DNA from: Brevundimonas huaxiensis
GTDB lineage: Bacteria > Pseudomonadota > Alphaproteobacteria > Caulobacterales > Caulobacteraceae
Reading direction: 5' to 3'
Assembly (NCBI RefSeq): GCF_014218725.1
Contig: NZ_JABBJE010000003.1
Location: 186,001-250,000, forward strand
DNA: 64,000 nucleotides
Made by a program: the position numbers and the translations under genes. The notes beneath the pieces are model-generated. The model ran no database searches, was not told the DNA's origin, and was given only the letters and a program-made list of their open reading frames with translations. The stretch's first letter is position 1; every line of letters begins with the position of its first letter. Below are positions 1-8,415 of this stretch, piece by piece.

Positions 1-2179
1 GGATGTTGCCCATCACCGCGCGGGACAGACGCCGTGCGCGCACGATGCCTTGCAGATCTCCGCCCAGAAGGGTGACGCCGGCGCTTTCGATGGCGACGTC
101 CGAACCCGCCCCCATAGCGACGCCGACATCGGCGGCGGCGAGGGCAGGGGCATCGTTGACGCCATCTCCCGCCATGGCGACGATCCGACCCTGCGAACGA
201 AGCTGTTGTACTACAGACGCCTTGTCCTGCGGCAGAACCTCCGCCTGGACTTCGTCGATGCCGAGGCGACGCGCGACCGCTTCGGCCGTCGTCCGGTTGT
301 CCCCGGTCATCATCACCAGCCGCAGACCGGCCGCTTTCAGCGCGAGGATCGCAGCCGGCGTGGTGGCCTTGATGGGATCGGCGATGCCGATGACCCCGGC
401 CGCCTTTCCGTCGATAGCCACGAATATGGCGGTGGCGCCGTCGTGGCGAAGGGCCTCCGCCTTCGGCTCCAGCGCGGAGACGTCGATTGAAAGCTCGCCG
501 AGAAAACGGGTGTTGCCCAGGGCGACCTGGCGGCCCTCAATCGTCCCGCGGACGCCGCGACCGACCGGGCTGTCGAAGTCCACGGCCTCGGTAAGGGGGA
601 TGTCCCGATCCTTGGCTGCCCGGACAATCGCGTCGGCCAACGGATGTTCGCTGCCCCGCTCGAGGCTGGCCGACAGACGCAGGATGTCCGCTTCCACGAA
701 GCCCTGGGCTGGCAGGATCGCCGTCACCGACGGACGGCCCTCCGTCAGGGTGCCGGTCTTGTCCAGAACGAGGGTGTCGACTTTCTCGAAGCGTTCGAGC
801 GCCTCGGCGTTCTTGATCAGGACGCCGGCGTGGGCGCCACGTCCCACCCCGACCATGATCGAGATCGGCGTGGCCAAACCCAACGCACAGGGACAGGCGA
901 TGATGAGCACCGAAACGGCGGCGACCAGGGCGTAGGACAAACGGGGCTCGGGACCGACCAGGCCCCAGACGACGGCGGCGAGCAGGGCGATCGCGATCAC
1001 TGTGGGAACGAACCATCCGGAGACCGTATCGGCCAGCCGCTGGATCGGGGCGCGACTGCGCTGGGCCTGGGCCACCATCTGGACGATCTGCGCCAGCAGG
1101 GTGTCGGCGCCCACCTTGTCGGCGCGCATGATGAAGGATCCGGTCTTGTTGAGCGCGCCGGCCACGACGCGGTCGCCGACGTCCTTGGTCACCGGCATGG
1201 ACTCGCCGGTCACCATGGATTCATCGACAGCGACCCGCCCCTCCAGGAGTTCGCCATCGACCGGGATCTTCTCTCCGGGCCGGACCCGCAGGCGGTCGCC
1301 GACGGCGATCTGGTCAAGCGAGACATCTTCATCGACGCCGTCCGCCCGGATTCGGCGGGCGGTCTTGGGCGTGAGGTCCAGCAGGGCGCGGATCGCGCCC
1401 GAGGTCTGTTCGCGGGCGCGCAGCTCCAGAATCTGGCCGACGAGGACCAGCACGGTGATAACCGCCGCCGCCTCGAAATACACCGGCGCGCTGCCGTCGG
1501 CCTTCAGGAAGGCGGGCGGGAACAGGGTTGGCGCGACGACGGCCACGACGCTGTAAAGCCATGCCACGCCGACCCCCATGGCGATCAGGGTGAACATATT
1601 CAGCCGACGGGTGCGCAGCGATGTCCAGCCGCGCTCGAAGAAGGGCCAGCCGCACCAGAGAACCACGGGGGTCGCCAAAGCGAACTGGATCCAGTTCGAC
1701 ATCTGGCCCGGGATGAACATGTGGAGATTGGCCAGATGTCCGCCCATTTCCAGGGCGAAGACCGGCAGGGTCAGGACCAGACCGACCCAAAAGCGTCTGG
1801 TGAAGTCGATCAGCTCGTGGTTGGGCGGGGCTTCCGCCGTGACCGTCTCCGGCTCAAGCGCCATGCCGCAGATCGGGCAGGAGCCTGGGCCTTCCTGCCG
1901 GATCTCGGGGTGCATCGGGCAGGTGTAGATGGCGCCGGGAACGGCCGGCTCGGCCTCCACGCGAGGGTTCAGGTAACGCATCGGATCGCCGATGAATTTG
2001 GTCCGGCACCCCGCCGAGCAGAAGAAATAGTCCTGACCGCCATGACTGGCTCGGTGAGCGGTAGTCGTCGGATCGACCGACATGCCGCAGACGGGATCCT
2101 TGACCGTAGCCGCGCCATCCGAGGCCTTCGCCCCGCAGCAGGCGTGACCCGAGGCATGATTGTGAGGATGCGTGGACAT
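1..2179 (-). CDS. copA: Copper-translocating P1B-type ATPase (partial, C-terminus beyond window)
   Basis: Inner-membrane ATPase that pumps copper (or silver) out of the cytoplasm. About 726 codons are visible from the ATG at 2179; the last helices lie off the left edge. Domains in order: a His/Cys-rich N-terminus, a YHS domain (DPVCGM near residue 28, then FCSAGC), a heavy-metal-binding segment ([15 protein letters not shown]), membrane helices, the actuator domain, the metal-channel motif [11 protein letters not shown], the phosphorylation motif DKTGTLTEG, the P1B hallmark SEHPLADA, and [10 protein letters not shown]. There is no classical GMTCxxC HMA domain; the YHS plus CPMHP arrangement replaces it. 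The gene is divergent from csoR with two CsoR-like operators between, so copper-induced derepression is likely. Metal specificity is inferred from family and neighbour. Confidence 0.93.
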   Translation of the reverse strand, partial: MSTHPHNHASGHACCGAKASDGAATVKDPVCGMSVDPTTTAHRASHGGQDYFFCSAGCRTKFIGDPMRYLNPRVEAEPAVPGAIYTCPMHPEIRQEGPGSCPICGMALEPETVTAEAPPNHELIDFTRRFWVGLVLTLPVFALEMGGHLANLHMFIPGQMSNWIQFALATPVVLWCGWPFFERGWTSLRTRRLNMFTLIAMGVGVAWLYSVVAVVAPTLFPPAFLKADGSAPVYFEAAAVITVLVLVGQILELRAREQTSGAIRALLDLTPKTARRIRADGVDEDVSLDQIAVGDRLRVRPGEKIPVDGELLEGRVAVDESMVTGESMPVTKDVGDRVVAGALNKTGSFIMRADKVGADTLLAQIVQMVAQAQRSRAPIQRLADTVSGWFVPTVIAIALLAAVVWGLVGPEPRLSYALVAAVSVLIIACPCALGLATPISIMVGVGRGAHAGVLIKNAEALERFEKVDTLVLDKTGTLTEGRPSVTAILPAQGFVEADILRLSASLERGSEHPLADAIVRAAKDRDIPLTEAVDFDSPVGRGVRGTIEGRQVALGNTRFLGELSIDVSALEPKAEALRHDGATAIFVAIDGKAAGVIGIADPIKATTPAAILALKAAGLRLVMMTGDNRTTAEAVARRLGIDEVQAEVLPQDKASVVQQLRSQGRIVAMAGDGVNDAPALAAADVGVAMGAGSDVAIESAGVTLLGGDLQGIVRARRLSRAVMGNI

Positions 2180-2210
2180 GTCGCTCTCTCCGGCTGACCG
2201 AAGGGCTCAC

Positions 2211-2232
2211 ATATACCCATGGGGGGGTATAT
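2211..2232. promoter_or_regulatory. CsoR-type operator 1
   Basis: A dyad with arms ATATACCC and GGGTATAT around a G-rich centre matches the TACCC...GGGTA shape of CsoR operators. It lies between the divergent ATPase and csoR genes, 31 bp upstream of the ATPase ATG. Binding by the adjacent CsoR is inference. Confidence 0.75.
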
Positions 2233-2238
2233 CGCAAG

Positions 2239-2257
2239 ATACCCGTCTGGGGTATAT
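2239..2257. promoter_or_regulatory. CsoR-type operator 2
   Basis: A second, shorter dyad (ATACCC, five bases, GGGTAT) follows operator 1 by six bases. It ends 10 bases before a clear AGGAGG ribosome site (2268-2273) serving the csoR ATG at 2283. Two sites suggest that each divergent promoter has its own, or that they bind cooperatively. Confidence 0.7.
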
Positions 2258-2282
2258 GGGGGTGCTCAGGAGGACAGGCCGC

Positions 2283-2558
2283 ATGCAAACCGACACGAAA
2301 CCCAAAGTCCTCAACAGGCTCAGTCGGATCGAAGGCCAGGTGCGGGGAATCTCCCGCATGGTTGAAGATGACCGGTATTGCGTCGACTTGCTGACGCAAC
2401 TTCAGGCCGTTCGAGCCGCGCTCCATCGCGTGGAGACCGAAGTGCTACGGGATCACCTCGACCACTGCGTCATGGGCGCCATGACCGGCGACGATCCCGA
2501 GGATCGCAAGGCCAAGGCCGGCGAGCTGATCGAGCTCTTGGCGCGGGCCGGACGGTAG
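2283..2558 (+). CDS. csoR: Copper-sensing transcriptional repressor, CsoR/RcnR family
   Basis: A 91-residue all-helical DNA-binding protein. The family represses metal-efflux genes and releases DNA when Cu(I) binds. The Cys-His-Cys copper ligands are visible as Cys33 (in RYCVDLL), His58 (in DHLDH) and Cys62 (HC just after), at the spacing known for CsoR; the N-terminal RLSRIEGQVRGI segment is the family signature. The ATG at 2283 is chosen because AGGAGG lies nine bases upstream; a longer frame from 2172 would run through both operators. It probably represses itself and the divergent ATPase. Confidence 0.93.
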   Translation: MQTDTKPKVLNRLSRIEGQVRGISRMVEDDRYCVDLLTQLQAVRAALHRVETEVLRDHLDHCVMGAMTGDDPEDRKAKAGELIELLARAGR

Positions 2559-2616
2559 GGTCGGCGGAACGAATGGGCCCTCCTGGTCGCTAACGTCGGG
2601 ACCCCAAGGAGCCGTC

Positions 2617-3060
2617 ATGAAACGCATCAGCCTCGTCCTCGCCGCCTGCGCCTTGGCTACGGCCTGTTCCCCGCAAGCCGAAGAGCCCGCCGTAGCCACG
2701 CCTGAGGCCGCCGCAGCGGCAGACGCCCATGGCGGAATGGAGGGCGGCATGGCTGCGCCTGCGCCCGGCGACTCCGTCGCCACCCAAGGCTACAAGGCCT
2801 CGATGAACACGATGATGGAGGCGATGCCCGCCTTCACCGGGGACGCCGACATCGACTTCATGAAGCAGATGCGAGGTCACCACGTCGCCGCCGTCTCGGT
2901 GGCCCGTGTGGAGCTCGCGCAAGGCAAGGACGCCCACGCCCGCTTGGACGATCACCCTCGCATCCGACCGCGCGGCCTCCCCGCTCGGAACTGCGCATCA
3001 GTTCGAACTTCCAGGAAAACGTCTATACGACGGGTGAGGCCAACTTCGCCTTCGACGTAA
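2617..3060 (+). pseudogene. DUF305 metal-locus protein, 3' end lost and replaced by foreign sequence
   Basis: The gene starts well: AAGGAG ribosome site, ATG at 2617, and a lipoprotein signal with lipobox ATAC followed by a Met/His-rich linker. A DUF305 core follows (DIDFMKQMRGHHVAAVSVAR, then LAQGKDA). DUF305 proteins are periplasmic and often sit in copper or silver loci, which fits the neighbours. After about residue 106 the family sequence stops; the normal C-terminal helix is missing and the frame continues through Arg/Pro-rich out-of-frame sequence to a stop at 3058-3060. From about 2985 another frame encodes a TonB-dependent receptor. The gene is therefore truncated by a rearrangement or an assembly join. 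The Met/His-rich fragment might still be made, but is probably not a functional DUF305 protein. Confidence 0.75.
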
Positions 3061-4460
3061 GCGATTGGCTCACACTGAAAGCGGGCGTCAGCCGCAAGGA
3101 ATATGAGTCGAGCAGCCGCGCTTTCGCGCGCCCAAACAACGCCAACGGTTCGCCAGCGCTGCCGGCGGGCACGAGCATGGCTTCGGTCACCAATCTGCTT
3201 ACCGGGTTCGGTCGCAATCTCGATCTCCCGTCAGGCGCTGCGACCAGCTGGGTTCGGCCGGATCTGGCTGCATTGCAAACAGTCTGGAACTACAACTGCA
3301 ACTGCGACACGGGCGTAGCAGGCGGTGATTTCCGACTGATCGGCCTGAACGGCAATCCGTCCACCTATGGCAACTGGCGTGACGTGACCGAGACCGACAC
3401 CGGCGCCTATATCCAGGCCGACTGGGACACGGAAATCATGGGTGTGCCCTTCCGAGGCAATGTCGGTGTGCGTCAGGTCAAGACCGAGGTCGACGCCTTG
3501 GGTTATTCGAACGTCGGTGGTGTTGCGACGCCGGTCCGGGGCGAGAACGAATATGACGACACCCTACCGTCGCTGAACGTGTCGATCGAGCCGATGAAGG
3601 ATTTGATCGTGCGTTTGGGCGCCGCCAAGGTCATGGCGCGACCGCCTGTCACCAGTCTGGTTCCGGTCTTCACGCTGAGCGCGGCCGGGGCGGCGACGAA
3701 TACGGCGTCGTTGGGCAATGTCGAGTTGGAACCCTATCGGGCGACGACCTACGACCTGTCGGTTGAATATTACTTCGCGCCTGAAGCTCTGCTGTCCTTC
3801 GCCTACTTCTACAAGGACATCTCGACCTATGTGCAGACGACCACCGAACCGCTTTCGTACAGCCAACTGACGGCCTTGAACCCTGTGGCCTTCCCGGCGG
3901 GCGGTCGTCCTGCCGGCGACATCTATCAGTTCAGCACGCCCACAAACACGCCGGGCGGCCCGCTGAAAGGCTTCGAGATCAGCTATCAGCAGACGTTCTC
4001 CTTCCTGCCCAGCCTGCTGTCGAATATCGGTACGCAGCTGAACTACACGCACGTTGAATCGGAGATTCAGTATTGCGTCACCGCAACCTGCGCGGCCTTC
4101 GTCACAGCGGACTTGGTCAATCTGTCGCCAAACGCCTGGAACGCCACGCTGTATTATGACGACGGCAAGTTCAATGCGCGTGTGTCGGCGGCCTATCGCG
4201 ACACCTATTTCCAGAACGTGCCGGGTTCAAACGGCGCCACGGGCCTGATCCCGTATCAGGGCAAGACCGAAACCACGACGATCGACGCTTCAGCATCGTA
4301 TAACCTGACCGATAACCTCAGTGTTTCTGTCGAGGGGCTGAATCTGACCGACGAAGCCAATCGTCAGAACCACGGCGACATCGGCCTGCCGCGTGACAGC
4401 ACCTATGTCTATCACCACACTGGCCGCCAGGTTTACATTGGCGCGCGGTATCGCTTCTGA
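2985..4460 (+). pseudogene. TonB-dependent receptor, 5'-truncated remnant
   Basis: The reading frame (SELRISSNFQENV...) carries the C-terminal half of an outer-membrane beta-barrel. Alternating amphipathic strands continue to the terminal ARYRF; the final Phe is the usual outer-membrane sorting signal. About 490 residues remain of a family usually 750-1100 residues long. The signal peptide, TonB box and plug domain are all missing, so it cannot be a working transporter. The first in-frame ATG is at 3177. Extended loops such as YGNWRDVTETDTGAYIQADW resemble Caulobacter/Xanthomonas-type sugar receptors, and the gene stands next to pectin enzymes, so it was probably the oligogalacturonide receptor. 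Its 3' end and terminator are intact. Confidence 0.8.
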
Positions 4461-4486
4461 TCCCAACAGATCGGCGAAATAAAACA

Positions 4487-4521
4487 GGCGGCGTCGGTAT
4501 GTCCGGCGCCGCCTTTTTTTT
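4487..4521 (+). terminator. Rho-independent terminator of the TBDR remnant
   Basis: Stem GGCGGCGTCGG with CCGGCGCCGCC (one G-T pair), a short loop, then eight T's. It lies 26 bp behind the TBDR stop and is oriented for the plus strand. Confidence 0.9.
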
Positions 4522-4569
4522 GACCTTGGCGGAAATGGCGCGACGCGGCGCGAGGCCTTTTGCTTACGA

Positions 4570-6822
4570 CTAGTCGCCTTGGCGGAAGTCGAACCTTTGG
4601 TTTGCGACGAAATCTTCCCAGGCGCTGCGCGTGGCGAAGTCCAGGCCGCGATCCCACGCCGATCCCATGTAGTAGGTGAACGACTGACCCGGCGTGACCC
4701 GCACCAGGATCAGATAGTTGTCGGCGTCTTCGGTGAAGCCTTCGACCGTGGCGGGATCAACCGCCAGAGCGATGCCGAGCGAGCCATGCTCGGGGTTTTC
4801 AGGCTCCCAGAACATCAGACGCCCGTGTGCGGCGTCGCGCGTGACGAAGCCCCGTCCGTTGTCGTTGCTGCGCTTCGAAATGCCGATCGCGACGATCAGC
4901 GGTGCGTCGGAGTTCGAGGTCAGAGTGGAAGTCATTCGCGTAAAGTTGGAGCCTAACGGAAGGCTGAACTCACGCCTTTCTGAAACCGTGCGCACGACGT
5001 CGACAGGCCAAGGACGGTAGGTCACGCTGAACCGCGCCTCGCCGCCGCCGGTTTTCTCAATCTGGTAGGTGGAGAAGTTGCGACTGGTCCAGAGCTTGTT
5101 GTCGTACCAGATGCCCAGACCCCCGGCGCCTCTGCCGCGTCCCACGTCGTAATAATCCAGGCCTTCGCCGCGATCGACGTGATAGTTCGGGAACTTCAAC
5201 TGGCGGTCCATGAAGGGATAGCGGACCCGTTTGGCCCACACATCGATGCCCGAGCCAGACGGCGCCTCGCGCGCTTCAAGCGTGGGACCGTAAATGCGAT
5301 GAGCGACGCGATCGTTTTCCCATAGCAGGTCATCCAAACGATCCGGCGCGAAGCGGGCGACCGCGCGCGGTCGCTGCTGGTCTTCCGGCGGCGGCTCCAG
5401 CGGTTCGATGGTCGAGGGTCGATTCAGAGCGGATGGATCGTAGGAGAGCGCCGAGGTCGCACGCATTTCGGCGTCTCGACGTCGGATTTCTTCGGCGCCG
5501 ACGACCGTCACGGGGGCGGGCGGGACAGGGGTGGTCGCAGCGATCACTTCGGCCGTGTCGCGCGTGGGTTCCGTTAATGGCAGAGAGCGAACTGGATCAT
5601 TCAGAGACGCGACTTCCAGCCCGGCCAGAATATAGGTTCCTGAAGCATAGAGGCCGACGTCCTCAGGGTCGGTCGATACGGGCTGATCGCCAGTCCTCTG
5701 CGCCGCGCCCACCAGGCCGTTCGCAAGCACATGGCGGTTCAGCCCGGCCCAACCCTTCAACACGTGCGGCAGGTAGATGTCGCGATCCAGAAGGCCGTGA
5801 TTGATCCCCCAGGCCAGAGCGTAGACATAAAAGACCGAGCCTGAGGTTTCAGCCTCGGGATAGGCTTCGGGATCCAGCAAGCTGGCGCGCCACAGTCCGT
5901 CTTCTTGTTGGAGACCTGCGATCCTGCCGGCCATCTTCTGGAAGAGGTCGACATAGAAGCCGCGCCCGGCCAAATCGGCAGGCACGGATTCCAGCCATCG
6001 CACCAAACCGCCCATGACCCAGCCATTGGCCCGCGACCAGTAGATGCGGTCGCCATCAGCGTCACGATGGTTCTCGTCCTTGAACCGTTCGTCGCGCAGA
6101 AAGAGTTTTTCGTCCTCCACCCACAGCCGCGCCGCTGTGCGTCGCCATTCCTTGTCTGCGGCGTTCAGATATTTCGGATCGCCTGTGATCGCGGTCATCC
6201 GGGCGAAGACCGGGGGCGCCATATAGAGCGCGTCGGCCCACCACCAGACCAGCGCCGGTGTGTCTTCCGCCCGGGCCAGATAGGGGACCTGCCAGTCCAG
6301 CCGCTGACGCAGCGGCATCAGCACGCCCTCCTGTCCACGACGCGCGTAGAGTTCTTCGTAGAGATCGCCGATCGCGATATCGTCGGCGTTCAGCATCGTC
6401 TTGCCCGAGCGCGCGCCCCGTACACTGTAGTTGTAGTGATCGGCCACGGCGCTCAAAAAGCGCAGGGTTCTCCTGTCGTCCGAGACGCGCGCAAGTCGCG
6501 AGGCGCCGACGTAAAAGGTGGCTGCGACCCAGTTCGACGACATCTGCGTCAGGTTGCTGCCCGTCGATAGAGCGAGCGGCTCGGCGGCCATGGCGGCGAT
6601 TTGCGAGGAAGCAACATATTCGACAGCCGCCATCGTGCTCTCTCGAGACGGCACGCCTGCCACGTCGGTGTAAAGGGCGGGGCGATCGCGTTCAGCCAGC
6701 CATTCAGCCTCGACGCCCGGCGGCAAGGCTCCGGTCGTTTGCGCTAGAACGGGGCCGGACATGGCGGCCGAGCTCATCAGGACTGCTATCAGGCCAAGGC
6801 AGGGTCGGGTTGGCAGGGCCAT
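4570..6822 (-). CDS. GH105 unsaturated rhamnogalacturonyl/glucuronyl hydrolase fused to a DUF4861 domain
   Basis: A secreted enzyme of about 750 residues. Residues about 60-420 form a GH105-type (alpha/alpha)6 domain; family members remove the 4,5-unsaturated uronic acid that pectin lyases leave on oligosaccharides. The motif WWWADALYM carries the likely catalytic Asp (about residue 197), followed by YWSRANGWVMGGLVRWLE. After a Pro-rich linker, residues about 480-750 match DUF4861 (RYPFMDRQLKFPNYHVDRG, GGLGIWYDNKLW), a domain of unknown activity common in pectin loci. The ATG at 6822 is chosen over 6903 because GGAGG lies just upstream and a signal peptide ending VLAQ follows. It is divergent from GH28-PL10. 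The domains often occur as separate proteins; here they are one chain. Confidence 0.87.
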   Translation of the reverse strand: MALPTRPCLGLIAVLMSSAAMSGPVLAQTTGALPPGVEAEWLAERDRPALYTDVAGVPSRESTMAAVEYVASSQIAAMAAEPLALSTGSNLTQMSSNWVAATFYVGASRLARVSDDRRTLRFLSAVADHYNYSVRGARSGKTMLNADDIAIGDLYEELYARRGQEGVLMPLRQRLDWQVPYLARAEDTPALVWWWADALYMAPPVFARMTAITGDPKYLNAADKEWRRTAARLWVEDEKLFLRDERFKDENHRDADGDRIYWSRANGWVMGGLVRWLESVPADLAGRGFYVDLFQKMAGRIAGLQQEDGLWRASLLDPEAYPEAETSGSVFYVYALAWGINHGLLDRDIYLPHVLKGWAGLNRHVLANGLVGAAQRTGDQPVSTDPEDVGLYASGTYILAGLEVASLNDPVRSLPLTEPTRDTAEVIAATTPVPPAPVTVVGAEEIRRRDAEMRATSALSYDPSALNRPSTIEPLEPPPEDQQRPRAVARFAPDRLDDLLWENDRVAHRIYGPTLEAREAPSGSGIDVWAKRVRYPFMDRQLKFPNYHVDRGEGLDYYDVGRGRGAGGLGIWYDNKLWTSRNFSTYQIEKTGGGEARFSVTYRPWPVDVVRTVSERREFSLPLGSNFTRMTSTLTSNSDAPLIVAIGISKRSNDNGRGFVTRDAAHGRLMFWEPENPEHGSLGIALAVDPATVEGFTEDADNYLILVRVTPGQSFTYYMGSAWDRGLDFATRSAWEDFVANQRFDFRQGD

Positions 6823-6889
6823 GTTTCCTCCGGCGCTGCTCCGGGCGGCGCATGATGGTTGGTGGCCCACCTGGACAGCGAGCCGCAAC

Positions 6890-6901
6890 GTAACCGGTGT
6901 C
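6890..6901. promoter_or_regulatory. Weak LacI-type operator-like site
   Basis: GTAACCGGTGTC matches 10 of 12 bases of the perfect palindrome at 31279-31290. It lies between the divergent GH105 and GH28 genes. Only one half-site is intact, so this is a candidate only. Confidence 0.35.
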
Positions 6902-6989
6902 AAATTCTGACGATCAACTATCGGTATCTCTTGCCAGCCTTATATCGTCCACTATTGTGAGACGAAAGAACAGAATGTGGGAGATCTAG

Positions 6990-8387
6990 ATGCGCGCCGA
7001 TCGCCGCACGCTTCTGCAACTGGGTGTCGTCAGTGCCTTGACGCAAGCGACGCCGGCGTTTGCACAGTCGAGCCGTTCGCGCACCTTCGATGCGTCCGAC
7101 TATGGCGCGATGGGCGACGGAGTGACCATCAACACGCGTCCTATTCAGGCCACCATCGACGCAGCGGCAGGGCAGGGCGGAGGGGTCGTGGTCCTGAAGC
7201 CCGGTCTGTATCTGTCAGGTTCGCTATTCGTGAAGTCGGGGGTGACCCTGTCGATCGAACGCGGCGCCACTCTGCGCGGCGTTCAGGATCTGGCCGCCTA
7301 TCCGATGGTTCGCACGCGTGTTGCCGGCGTTGAGATGGACTGGCCCGCCGGCTTGCTGAATGTCTATCAGCAACAGAACGCCAAGATCACGGGCGAGGGT
7401 CTGGTCGATGGCGACGGCAAGCTCTTCTGGGACTCCTACTGGGCGCTGCGCCGCGATTATGATCCGCGCGACCTGCGATGGGCGGCTGACTACGACTGCC
7501 GCCGTCCGCGGTTGGTCCACGTTTACGATTCACAGCAGGTCGAGGTTTCCGGTCTGAATCTGGCGCGATCGGGCTTCTGGACCGTCCACGTCTGCTACTC
7601 GCGGGATGTGAAGGTCGCCGACCTGATCATCAGGAATAACATCGGCGGACGCGGACCTTCGACGGACGGCATCGACATCGACTCGTCGGAGCGGGTGTTG
7701 GTTGAGAGATGCGACCTGTCGGTCAACGACGACGCGATCTGCATCAAGGCCGGACGCGACTGGGACGGGCTGCGGGTAGCCCGGCCGTGCCGTCAGGTGA
7801 AGATTCGCGACTGCATCGTCCGTGACGCCCTGGCCGGGATGACCTTCGGATCGGAGACATCTGGCGGATTTGACGACATCGAAGTCTCTGGGCTGAGGAT
7901 CGAGTATCCGGTGCCGCTGGGGATTTTCTTCAAATCAGGCCACACACGCGGCGGCGTGATCTCCAACATCCGCCTGCGCGACATCCATCTGCAGGACGTG
8001 CGCACATTGATGCAAGTGAACCTGAACTGGTACCCAAACTACAGCTACGCCCAGATCCCGCGCGGAATCGCGGACGTGCCGGATTACTGGCGCGCGCTCG
8101 CCACGCCCGTGCCGCGCGAACAGGGCATTCCCCGTATCCACGATGTTCGCCTGTCGAACATCAAGGCCGTCGGCGGCAAAGTCGGATTCGCCGCCGCCGC
8201 CTATCCCGAAGCGCCGCTGAAAGACTTCATTTTCGAACGGTTGGACTGGGATGTGCAGGATGCGGGCGCCATCGCCAATGCCGAGAACTGGCGCTTCCGC
8301 GATTGCAACATCGACACCCTGGACGGCCAAGGCCCCAAGGTGACCGCGTCGTCCGGCGTCACTGGGCTGCGATCCAGACAAGCATGA
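6990..8387 (+). CDS. GH28 polygalacturonase-family glycoside hydrolase
   Basis: A right-handed beta-helix enzyme of 465 residues that cleaves galacturonan or rhamnogalacturonan. The family active-site triad is visible: Asp226 in STDGIDIDSS (the NTD motif, with Ser-Thr-Asp), and Asp247-Asp248 in NDDAICIKAG. The usual G-H-G motif appears as GMTFGSETSGG, as in many bacterial exo-acting or rhamnogalacturonan-type members, so exo-action on oligosaccharides is a reasonable guess. The N-terminus has DRRTLLQLG followed by a hydrophobic stretch ending AFAQ, suggesting Tat export. A GGGAG site precedes the ATG. The PL10 gene follows 28 bp downstream, so both are probably one transcript. Confidence 0.9.
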   Translation: MRADRRTLLQLGVVSALTQATPAFAQSSRSRTFDASDYGAMGDGVTINTRPIQATIDAAAGQGGGVVVLKPGLYLSGSLFVKSGVTLSIERGATLRGVQDLAAYPMVRTRVAGVEMDWPAGLLNVYQQQNAKITGEGLVDGDGKLFWDSYWALRRDYDPRDLRWAADYDCRRPRLVHVYDSQQVEVSGLNLARSGFWTVHVCYSRDVKVADLIIRNNIGGRGPSTDGIDIDSSERVLVERCDLSVNDDAICIKAGRDWDGLRVARPCRQVKIRDCIVRDALAGMTFGSETSGGFDDIEVSGLRIEYPVPLGIFFKSGHTRGGVISNIRLRDIHLQDVRTLMQVNLNWYPNYSYAQIPRGIADVPDYWRALATPVPREQGIPRIHDVRLSNIKAVGGKVGFAAAAYPEAPLKDFIFERLDWDVQDAGAIANAENWRFRDCNIDTLDGQGPKVTASSGVTGLRSRQA

Positions 8388-8415
8388 AAAACCAAAAATT
8401 GTGGGAGTTAGCGCG

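Noticed and set aside
3-935. Long open frames on the plus strand over the copper ATPase
   Set aside because: Arg/Pro/Ser-rich shadow translation of a high-GC gene; the minus strand carries all the P-type ATPase motifs.
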